64,000 nucleotides of DNA from Bemisia tabaci. Its lineage: Eukaryota > Arthropoda > Insecta > Hemiptera > Aleyrodidae. A model generated the notes under the pieces. It worked only from the letters and a program-made list of their open reading frames with translations, was not told the origin of the DNA and did no database searches. Location of the stretch: NCBI RefSeq assembly GCF_918797505.1, contig NC_092800.1:32292263-32356262 (forward strand), in the 5' to 3' direction. The position numbers and the translations under genes were made by a program. Position 1 is the stretch's first letter. Every line of letters starts with the position of its first letter. Below are positions 55,335 to 64,000 of the stretch, in pieces.

Positions 55335-56540
55335 ATATCTATTTTTTCGTTCGTCTTGTAACTACACCGCAAATTTTCTGACTTATGTCACAAACTTGTC
55401 AACGATTCATGAATGACTTCTAAATTACATTTTAATATTTATGAATAAATATTTTTATTGAAAAACAGCTTAATTTATTTGCCATTGAGAGCTGTCTATT
55501 TCCTCCAAATATTTTTAATTTTTGCTGTGCAGGTCCACAATACGTCTGCGCGATAAAATTTTAAGCGATCTCATCAAACTTATTATTTAATTAGGTCAAA
55601 ATTGTTAGTCCCCGCTTTTTTATTCCTCAAACATACTATTACTCACACGCATATTTGTAACTTTATGTTAATCAGCTTTTTGGTAAAAGTTAGGCGCAAT
55701 TTGCCGAGCTGATTACTTTTAACTTATTATAAAGAAATTTATCTCGCTACTTTTATCTTAAATTACTTATTTCTCACGATAACCACTCCCACAACAGAAG
55801 CTACTCTGAAGTGTGCAGGCATCAGTTGTATAAATGTTCATCATATTCACTTTGAAGTAGTTACTTTTTCTCCGCATTCATCCATTATCTCATAACTACT
55901 TTGTCAAATCTTATAATCTCACCGTTTGTCTCAAGTACCTAATTAAGTTTTTGACAGAAATCTTGCTGATGATAGATAAAGAGGCGCATACAAAGATCAA
56001 ATTTTCCCTTCGTTCAAAATTTATATAGGAAAAGATTTGATTGACTGCAAATTTGAAAGTGCATACTACGCGTACTTGCTATATACTGCCTCGCCTAGAA
56101 AAAGTCCCCCTTTCAGTTTTTTTCTTGGATACTTATTTATTATTACTCAAATTCTTGGCCGATTTGCGAATGGTTAAAAAATCAAACGCTTGATAAGGCA
56201 TTTCAAACAAATAAACTACGACCGATTTGACAAGTTCAGATTTTACTTTCTTCCTTTTCCTTTCAGACAAATTGGCATTTTTAGGGGTGATCTGAAAACT
56301 TTACAAACCGATAAATTCCCACCTAAAAAGTATATCACAGACCGAAATGCGAAACCATGTGTCTCCTTTTGCGACGCTGACTTCCTATCGTGATTTATTT
56401 TTTCTTTGGAAAACTCGTTGACCTAATTTCTTGAAAACATCTTTGATTTTCCTTCTCTGTTAGCAAAATTTGTGAAAAATATTTGAAAAACTAAAATATT
56501 TGGGGACATTTTGAAACTCCGCAATGGACATGCTTTTGCA
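55335..56540. other. AT-rich stretch
   Basis: Only a partial family B end (about 56340-56410: TTTGCGACGCTGACTTCCTA) was recognised. Confidence 0.35.
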
Positions 56541-56569
56541 TTCCAGCCGCTTTTGCATATTTAAAATAG

Positions 56570-57870
56570 CTGCCGGTACGTTTGGCATCAGTTTTAAAGT
56601 AAAGCAGTCTTAACAATTTGAGAGATTACATTTTTGAGTGTTATTTGGTAAGAACTTCACAAACCACTTTCATTTTTGATTTTTAGATTCCCTTTTTTTT
56701 TGACAAACAAGCACATTTACCGATTGGTACACTCGCACTGTCACTCTTAAGGCTAAAATACACTAAAAGAAGCGCAGAAACTGTTTAATTGGAAGAGCGA
56801 AAGAGGAACAGGGTTGCCGTTATTTCTTTATCATCAAATTCCTTGACAATCCTTGACATTCAAACAAAACTCTCACTTTGATTTTCTCCCCTTTAAATTA
56901 CACTCACTTCTGCTAAACGCACCTCGCAAGATTCCCTGACTTTTCCTGTGAATCGCCTGAGTTTCCCTGACCTTTCCCGGTCGCCACAAATTCCCTGACT
57001 TTTCCCGTTTCAGATCGGCAGCAATCCTGAAACAGCTGCCGCTCAGTGGATCGAATCAATCGGAGAGGTCGGACATGAAATTCTTGACTGAAACTGCAAA
57101 TTGTGATGTTTATCCCGTCACATTTTAAAATTCAAGGGGTACATTTAGAAGAAAATTTTACGAGAAAACCAACGAAACCACTTTCAGAACCTCAAAAATT
57201 TGTATAAACGGAGTTATAAGCGTTTAAAGTTTCAAAATTGTGTCCGATCTGTCCTATTGACTCGACCCTCTGTGTGCCGGTGCGTTTGAAATCAGTTTTA
57301 AAGCAAAGCAGTCATACAAATCTGAGAGCTTACACTTTTAAGACTCATTTGACAAGGACTTCCCAAACCGCTATCATCTTGGATTTTTTAGATTCTTATT
57401 TTTTCGGACAAAAAACCATTTTCACCGTTTGATACCTCGCACCTTAAATGTACACTTTGAAATAGCTACCGGTGCTTTTGACATCAGTTTTACAGAAGAG
57501 CAGTCTTACAAATTTGAGAACTTATATTTTTAAGTCATACTTGATAAGAACTTCACAAACCGCTTTGATCTCGGATTTTTTAGACTTTCCTTTTTTCGAA
57601 CAAAAAATCATTTTCACAGTTTGATACAATCCCACCTTAAAAGTAGACTTTCGAAAAGCTACCGGTGCTTTTGACATCAGTTTTACAGCAGAGCAGTCTT
57701 AAAAATTTGAGAGCTTACATTTTTGAGTCATACTTGATAAGTACTTCACAAACCGCTTTCATCTTTGATTTTTTGGACAAAAAATCATGTTTACAGTTTG
57801 ATACCTCGCACCTTAAAAGTACACTTTGAAATAGCTACCGGTGCTTTTGACATCAGTTTTAAGCGGGATC
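56570..57870. repeat. Satellite of about 192 bp, interrupted
   Basis: GCTACCGGTGC-type unit starts at about 57279, 57471, 57664 and 57840 (steps of 192, 193 and 176 bp) with shared TTTTGACATCAGTTTTA, GAGCAGTCTTA, ACTTCACAAACCGCTTT and AAATCATTTTCAC blocks. One earlier unit is at about 56570-56760. The gap is filled by unrelated sequence and a family A MITE. Confidence 0.8.
57041..57277. mobile_element. MITE family A inside the 192-bp satellite
   Basis: CAGTGGATCGAATCAATCGG, GAGAGGTCGGACATG at the left and GTCCGATCTGTCC, ATTGACTCGACCC at the right. The right edge touches the satellite unit start at 57279. Confidence 0.7.
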
Positions 57871-57879
57871 CACCGCCCT

Positions 57880-58260
57880 GGGCTTCCCTCCCGACGGAGG
57901 AATGAGCGGGGGGTGGGGGGGGGGGCACTCGAGGGCCAATAGCCACTCCAGAGTGAATACCTCGAGTGCCCCGAATACAAAATATTTCCCCTGTTGCAAC
58001 GGGCACGGGCGCGTCGGGCGGATCGGCAAGCGAAGATTTATGCGCTTATCTCCTCTGTAAAATACAAAGCGGAACCCTTTTTGTGAAGACGAAAGCGCAG
58101 CTCTAATTTAATTCTATTCATTTTTATGACGTATAAAAGTATTCGCCACCTTTCTTCCGCTGCCGGGCCCGCTACCCGCCTCCGGCAGCCTTTTCACCGT
58201 TTATAGATTCACCCTGCGCTGCGCTTATAAAAATCTCGCTCCGCCGGGCCCGAGGATGCT
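57880..58260. other. GC-rich stretch, no gene recognised
   Basis: A G run at about 57909-57924, then GC-rich DNA with GCTGCCGGGCCCGC. No coding support. Confidence 0.35.
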
Positions 58261-58366
58261 ACCACACGGTGTCTGGAAAGTTATATAGGTTTCGGTTTAG
58301 AGGGATCCATGTTTCTCTGACTTTGAAAGAAAACGGGGAAGAAGTTCTGCCGTGTGACGCAAAAAC

Positions 58367-58529
58367 CAGTGGCGTGGCGTGCTCTGCGTCTATCGATATT
58401 TCCACATTTGAAGCTGCGGTAAATAATCGATTACTGAGTTGTTCGCTGCGAACACCCTGTAACTCGATACTTTTACAAAGGTTTAAATGGCCGATCAATC
58501 GATATATCGCAAAGTACGCCACGCCATTG
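58367..58529. mobile_element. hAT-like MITE (family F), perfect 8-bp target duplication
   Basis: Starts CAGTGGCGTGGCGTG, ends CACGCCATTG. GCAAAAAC is at 58359-58366 and 58530-58537. The 163-bp interior contains CTATCGATATTTCC, GCTGCGAACACCCTG and TCAATCGATATATCGC, inverse to the other copies. CAGTGGCG-type ends plus 8-bp duplications identify hAT mobilisation. Confidence 0.88.
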
Positions 58530-58910
58530 GCAAAAACGCCGTTTTAAATGTTCCGGAAACGAAGTATCATAGCAGAAAAACTTGTGTACCTTGGAGCAAT
58601 GTTTTTACAGAATTAAGATGTTGCATATACATTATACAGTTTGAGGGATAGGCCTCTAATAGGATGCTGGCATTTTTTGGAAGAATTGACCACTAAAAAG
58701 GAGGTGCTTTTTCCTAGGCTGAAAAGTGCATTTATTGCAATATTAAAGGCGGCCATGCACTCGATGGGAAAGAATTCCAATAAATTTCCAGGTTTTCTTT
58801 GACCAGAATAATAAAATTGGAATTTTTCGGAAAACTTACGAATACTTAAAATTGAAATTTTCGTAAAGTTGAATTCGGAATTTAATGAGGCGTATCGGAA
58901 AATGGAAATG

Positions 58911-59408
58911 TTGCATGCGTGAGGAATTTGCGATTTGACTGTTGATTCGTATGTAAAAGTTCGTGAGAAACACGATGGTCCTACTGGTTTTCTCTGAAAT
59001 CAACTCCCGAGCTCAAAAAAAGCTCTCGAGTTGAAGCCAAAATGGAGGGGATATCCCACGCTATCCTGATAGTCCACCTCTACATCAAGACGAACTCTCC
59101 ATGCAAAGATAGGGAGCAAATACATTGACAGGGCTGCCACTTTATTTGGGGACTCCAAAACTGAAAACACGGCAACTCTGCTAATGTATTTGCTCCCTAT
59201 CTTTGCATGGAGAGTTCGTCTTGATGTAGAGGTGGACTATCAGGATAGCGTGGGATATCCCCTCCATTTTGGCTTCAACTCGAGAGCTTTTTTTGAGCTT
59301 GGGAGTTGATTTCAGAGAAAACCAATGGCACCATCGTGTTTCTCGCAAACTTTTACGTAAGAACCAACAGTCAAATCGCAAATTCCTCACACATGCAACA
59401 TCTCCATT
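58911..59408. mobile_element. Fold-back MITE family C, most regular copy
   Basis: 498 bp made of two arms of about 220 bp around a loop of about 60 bp. The arms include TTTTCTCTGAAATCAACTCC, GCTCTCGAGTTGAAGCC, GAGGGGATATCCCACGC, CACCTCTACATCAAGACGAA and GCAAAGATAGGGAGCAAATA with their inverses. Arm pairing is almost complete, so a transcript across it would fold into long double-stranded RNA. Confidence 0.85.
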
Positions 59409-59409
59409 T

Positions 59410-59945
59410 TGAAAAATATTTATTGAATTTCTCGAAAATAAATGTTTTATTGGGCGTAATTTTACCGGCAACATTCTCGTGTTAATGCAGGGTTCATGTT
59501 TAGTACAGACAGTCTTTATTGCACGAGCGTCTCGTTGAAACTGAAACCGGGCTAGTTTCAGTTTCTAGGAATCTAGGTGCGCACTGAGGACTCGGCGACC
59601 ATTCGCAAAGGAACGCTTCAGCGGCAGTTCAAACAAGGATCTCGAATAAGCTTGGCCTACAAACGGCACAGGATACCCTCGTTTTTCAGGTTATATTCGA
59701 GGGTTCTCGCTCTGCGAAACTTTCGCCCTACCGAAGCCTCTTTTGGAGGTTTACTTAAACACAGCTCCGGGCCGAATTTTGTCTTCGTCGATGGTACGTA
59801 ATGAGAATTGACCTGAAATGGACTCCTAGTTGTTGCACGATGTGTTTCAGATGCAGTATCGGGGAGCTCATAAAAAATGAGATTACTTAAATTTTTCCAT
59901 TTTTCATTTGACCTAAGTCTGACGGATTCAGATCTTGGGGTTCTG
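59410..59945. other. Unique stretch, nothing recognised
   Basis: A 74-codon plus-strand frame at 59577-59801 has no recognisable features and no supporting splice sites. Confidence 0.35.
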
Positions 59946-59950
59946 ATATA

Positions 59951-60194
59951 TCGACGGTGAAATTACCATATCACGTATCTCGTTTGCGATGTTTAAAAAA
60001 CTATTTTTTGTTTTTGAGGGAGTACGAATCGATAAAATTTTTGAAAATTTTCTAGGGTTTTCTTCACAAGGAGAGGAGAAAACACGGAAGTTTTCAAGAA
60101 ATGACGTTGAGAGGTTTTCCATTAAAAAAAAAGCATGACAGGAAGTCTACAACGTCGCAAACCGAAATACGTTGTCTGGTGGTTTGACCGTCGA
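59951..60194. mobile_element. MITE family B, copy near 60 kb
   Basis: TCGACGGTGAAATTACC and ...GGTTTGACCGTCGA ends with TA on both sides (59949-59950, 60195-60196). Inside, AAGCATGACAGGAAGTCTAC and GTCGCAAACCGA match the family. Confidence 0.8.
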
Positions 60195-60209
60195 TATGTT
60201 GAATAATTA

Positions 60210-60535
60210 AATTTCGGAAGAAACAGAATGAGAAAAATAAATGAGGAAGAAAAGAAGAGTGAGAAAAAAGTGAAGGGAAACGACGAGGGAGGATGAGGAG
60301 GCATAAAAGGAAGTAGAGAAAGAGGAAAAAAGAAGAAAAAAAGAGGAGAAATGAAGACAAGAATAATTTCTTCCTGTTCAACTCTTTTTTCCTCCTCATT
60401 CTCTTCTCCGATTTCTTTTTCTTCTTTTTTCCTTCTTTTGTATCATCTTCCCTCCCCCTTCCTCTTTTTCCCCCTCATTTCTTCTTTTTCAGTCTCCTCC
60501 TTCTCCTCCTCTTTCTTCCTTTTGATTCCGGATGC
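60210..60535. repeat. Purine tract followed by pyrimidine tract
   Basis: About 150 bp of nearly pure A/G (60223-60365) is followed by about 160 bp of nearly pure C/T (60370-60530) on the same strand. The halves are loosely complementary and could pair as an imperfect hairpin. The frames through it are compositional. Confidence 0.65.
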
Positions 60536-60539
60536 CTCC

Positions 60540-62030
60540 CATCTGATAAACATGAGAAGTCCTAGACCATTGCTTAAAAGTTCTTTAAAAACAACCCAAG
60601 GTGGATATTACTTATTTATTTGATTCCGATGGAATTATAGCAAGCCTCTAGTCTGCAAGCCTCAAGTCAGTCATTATTACTAAAATTGGCTCAAAATTTG
60701 GCCAAACGAAGCAAAAATTGCACGTTTGAATCGATCTCTCAAAGGCAGATGGACTTGAGTTCAAATTACTCGAGTCCGAAACATGCGGGCAGGATCATCA
60801 TAAATACACCGGGGGTAGAAAGTTAATCTTCCTTTAATTGGATGGCGTCCAGAAGTTGGCCCATAAAGTAAATACAATGCTGGCAAAAAGAGAAAAAATG
60901 TCGTTTAATGGACGATGAAAGGGGTGAGCGGTGAAGCATCTTGAAACCAAATCAACATTTTACGTATAGAACACGCTAAATACGTTTAGATGTTCCTGAA
61001 TCAACACAAAAGTATCAAAAATTAACGCGTATGTAATTTAACATGAATGAACTCTAATGTGCTAATCATTGGAATGAGTTTCAGAACAAAGAAGAATCGG
61101 GTAGTTTCAAGATCAAACCACGAAAAAGAAATCTGAAGTTCCATTTCTTCATAAGACTCCATGTTAAGGATTACGCGTCTTACGCCCGTTCACGCATTTA
61201 AAATATTTTCTCTGAATTTAGCATTTATGCCAGGTGAACATGTGCGAATGGTTCAGCGTTAAGTATGTAGTATTGTAGTGTCTCAAATGAGATTTTTGTT
61301 TTGATCCTACTCAATAATGATAATATCAAAATTAATATTTGATGTTTATTAATTACTTTTGAATAATTCGAAAAACTACTGAAACTCAAAATGCTTTGCA
61401 TTGCTGATGGGTGCATAATATGTTGGAATGTATGAAAAATTCTAATCTAAAATTGTTCAAACTACACATTCTTCTGCAAGTAAGATTTAAGTGTCACAAA
61501 ATAACCTTAACTTTTGAGCAAGGATACCTAACCAAGCAATGCATTAAAAGTTGTTTCAAACGACTCCTTTATACAATTTTTAGGAGTGAGTACCAGACGC
61601 CATGCGGAAATTAAGTTTGAGTGTTTGAATGAGGAGCAATGTTCATTTAGAAAGTTGAGTGCCGAGAGAGCTCTTCAAAATAAGGAGTGAGATTGATAGA
61701 TCACAGTGCGCGTGTGCGTGTGTGTGTCTTACTCTATCAAAGTTTTTCGGGAAGTAGATTTCAACCGGGAAGTTCAGGTAATTTCCCTTTTCGATCTGCG
61801 TCGCCGGCGTTGGAAAAATGTCATAAATATTTGGGAATAGTCAAATAAAAAATCAAAAGATCGAAGAGAAAGAAATTGAAATCTATAGGAGTTAGGATTT
61901 GTGATTTTCTGCATGTTCCACGATGAAATACGATATTTTCTCCCTTCTCCTCCACATTCTCTCGAAAATACTAATATCTCACCCGAGTTTTGGGATTTTT
62001 CCTTCAATGATCTAGCGATTTTTTTTACCA
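60540..62030. other. AT-rich stretch without recognised genes
   Basis: A short GT-rich microsatellite at about 61706-61727 is the only simple repeat. Nothing else was recognised. Confidence 0.35.
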
Positions 62031-63265
62031 CACATTTAAATTTTAATATTTCGGTTCGGTAAACCGAAACTTTTAATTCATTCGGTTTACAAAACCGAAG
62101 ACTTCAGTTTCCGCGATTCAAAGTACAGTCCTCTGAACCGAAAAGCATCTACTGAGGTTCTAAAATAACGATCGACTTTTTTAAGGAACAGTAAAAGCTG
62201 TAATAAGAATATTTCAAAATTTAAAAAAGTCTCACGCTCCCACTAAATGAAGTAAAGTTTCATTTAGTGAAAGTAAGCGAGTCTTTTAAAAAATTTGAAA
62301 TATCAGTATCTACTGAGGTAATTAGTTTCTATGACCGATGTTCTTTTTACGAACGAGTGTTCCAATTGAAAGTTACAAACTGGAACGTAACAAAATGGTA
62401 AATTTGCTCTATCTTAATCTTAAATATATTTTTCTCCACTTCCCCACAATAGATAAAAATTGTAAAAAAATGCCGGGAAAAAGTTCGAGTACGTTCATGC
62501 GAGTCAAAGAAATTTTCTCCTGAAAATTCGTCATTTCTCGCCCGGCAGAGAAATGAGCCTCCATTCCAAGGTTGCAAGATTGACTCAAACTATTTCATTT
62601 TCCACAAAATATGAACATGCAATTCCTGTTCAAAATGTTGCTGATATTTGCGCATAGTTAGAGGGTAATCAGTGAAATATGAGGTTAAAAATGTCCAAAA
62701 GTTTCCCAGTGAAAATACAATTTGAGGGTGGAAATTTAACACCGTTGAAACGTAGCTCCATTTTTTCGTCCGAGGAACGCGAATCTCGAATCGCCTACGC
62801 GAAAAAATGAAGGAAAATAAAAGGGGACAGGCAACCGGGGCGGGTGAAGCGGAGCGCGAGAAAATCAACAGCGAGAGAAAAAAAGGGTATGATTTGACAA
62901 AACTAGAGCAAGGTGGACTATTTAGCGGTTGATTTAAAGTGGAATTTCGAGGAGTTCCCGCCGTTGGAGGGGCGAAAAAAAAAGTTGAGATGATGAGACA
63001 AAGTTTCTTTGAGCTATCTTCGCGAGTCCCTTCCGTTTGTTCAGCTAACTACCTGCGCCCGTATGATGGCAACAAAATATATTCCAATTTACTCAATCTG
63101 AATAAATATCCCTTCATACGCGCTCGCTCCGGAGTACTCCGGACCCGGAGCCTTTTTTGCCTTTGCACTCCTTTTTTCCTATTCATCTGTTTTCGTGTTC
63201 AAATAAATCTCGCTCCTTCGATTCCACTCGCTTCTATTCCTCTCTGTCATGAACCCAATAAGTGC
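62030..63265. other. AT-rich stretch with small palindromes
   Basis: Snapbacks at 62050-62101 (TTCGGTTCGGTAAACCGAA...) and 62244-62282 (CACTAAATGAAG...CATTTAGTG). The 112-codon frame at 62939-63277 has no recognised features. Confidence 0.35.
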
Positions 63266-63267
63266 AC

Positions 63268-63355
63268 GCTGAGATGAACCCTGAGACACATAAAAGCAAG
63301 TGCTAACGATGGGTCATCCAGCAATGCACTTAGTGCTCTCTTCGCTCTCACGGCA
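63268..63355. repeat. Dispersed repeat shared with 22217-22310
   Basis: GACACATAAAAGCAAGTGCTAA, AATGCACTTAGTGCTCTCTT and CTCACGGCA in the same order as at 22217. Confidence 0.55.
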
Positions 63356-63770
63356 ACTCTGCTCGGCTCGTCATTTTTGCGATAAATCAGTTGAGTACCT
63401 CTGTAAGTATTTTCTTTCGATCCGCCTTTACGAGGCGGATACAGGAAGGAGGAAATTCTATCGAAGTGTTGTGCGCTAATATAAAAAGTGTCCGAAAGCT
63501 AACACGAGAATGATTTCTTGTATCGAGGATTTCTTTATGCCGAAATATACCTTTAGCAGTAAGAAAAACGCGTCGTCTAGTTAGATACGGTTCTTAAGTA
63601 TGAAGCATTTGATTTTATCGACATAGCTTCGGGTAATAATCGGGGGTATGATTTAAGAATAGAGCTCTTGCATATATGAGGGATTTGCGATTCGAGTACT
63701 TTGATGCTTGATTCTTGTAGATCGGCTAAAAATAATGAGATCTGTCCAAGCAGCAACTTTTTACGTTCAA

Positions 63771-64000
63771 TATTGACCGAGAAATTGCGCTTAAAATAAT
63801 TCGGTTTATGACGTCATCTACCGCGGTAGTGACACCCTTTGTTTCTTGCACTTTGGTATATCAATCAGTGATACGAACATTTGCTTTTGTTCGCAATTTG
63901 AGTATTGGGCGAAAGCAAGGTAGAAGAAACCAAGGTTATCACTACCACGATGGATGACGTCATAAACCGAATTATTCAAGGTGCAATATCTCGGCTAATA
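63771..64000. mobile_element. Fold-back element running to the window end, arms carrying TGACGTCA
   Basis: TATTGACCGAGAAATTGC, AATAATTCGGTTTATGACG at the left and the inverse at 63951-64000 form arms of about 50 bp, with a further ACCGCGGTAGTGA / TCACTACCACG pairing inside. TGACGTCA palindromes lie at 63809-63816 and 63955-63962. The element may continue past the window. Confidence 0.65.

Noticed and set aside
1..64000. CRISPR arrays, bacterial operons, ribosome binding sites or prophage
   Set aside because: The window is eukaryotic, and the regular repeats present are satellites, minisatellites or transposon arms with no spacer structure.

Overview
This is eukaryotic, almost certainly insect, DNA. 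The evidence is a (CCTAA)n/(TTAGG)n tract of the arthropod telomere type, spliced exons of a sidestep-type immunoglobulin adhesion gene, two divergent ionotropic receptors of the insect chemosensory kind, and very dense small inverted-repeat transposons. A hemipteran such as a whitefly would fit, but that is inference. Host coding content is low, and most of the window is transposon-derived or intronic DNA.

Layout. 1-11 kb lies in the large intron and flank of a minus-strand Ig-superfamily gene. Two consecutive exons are visible (11043-10913, then 2726-2567). They join in phase 0 inside one Ig domain, and the rest of the gene is outside the window. 11.7-16 kb is a nested transposon: a roughly 2 kb DNA element with 45-bp inverted ends and a perfect 8-bp target duplication, which has taken up a mariner-derived fold-back, another fold-back and a 5'-truncated LINE. 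16-23 kb is repeats, including an inverted-repeat element whose loop is a telomeric-type CCTAA array.

23.5-30.9 kb holds a tandem pair of ionotropic receptor genes on the plus strand. The first is an intact single-exon gene of 782 codons. The second is its paralogue, broken by one frameshift. A second inverted repeat with a TTAGG-like tract sits between them. 31.7-38.2 kb is a direct tandem duplication of about 2.5-2.8 kb, with a tRNA-derived SINE at the junction and a LINE inserted in the SINE. 38-50 kb is MITEs and AT-rich DNA. At 51.1 kb there is one small secreted-protein gene. 52-64 kb is further fold-backs, a satellite of about 192 bp, and purine/pyrimidine tracts, ending in a fold-back that runs to the last base.

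The host genes are a neuronal or surface adhesion receptor, two candidate chemoreceptors and a secreted protein. The sequence does not link them in one pathway. The most informative structures are the TE insertions dated relative to one another by target-site duplications, and the two telomere-like tracts that each lie inside an inverted repeat. I saw no evidence of a new multi-gene system.
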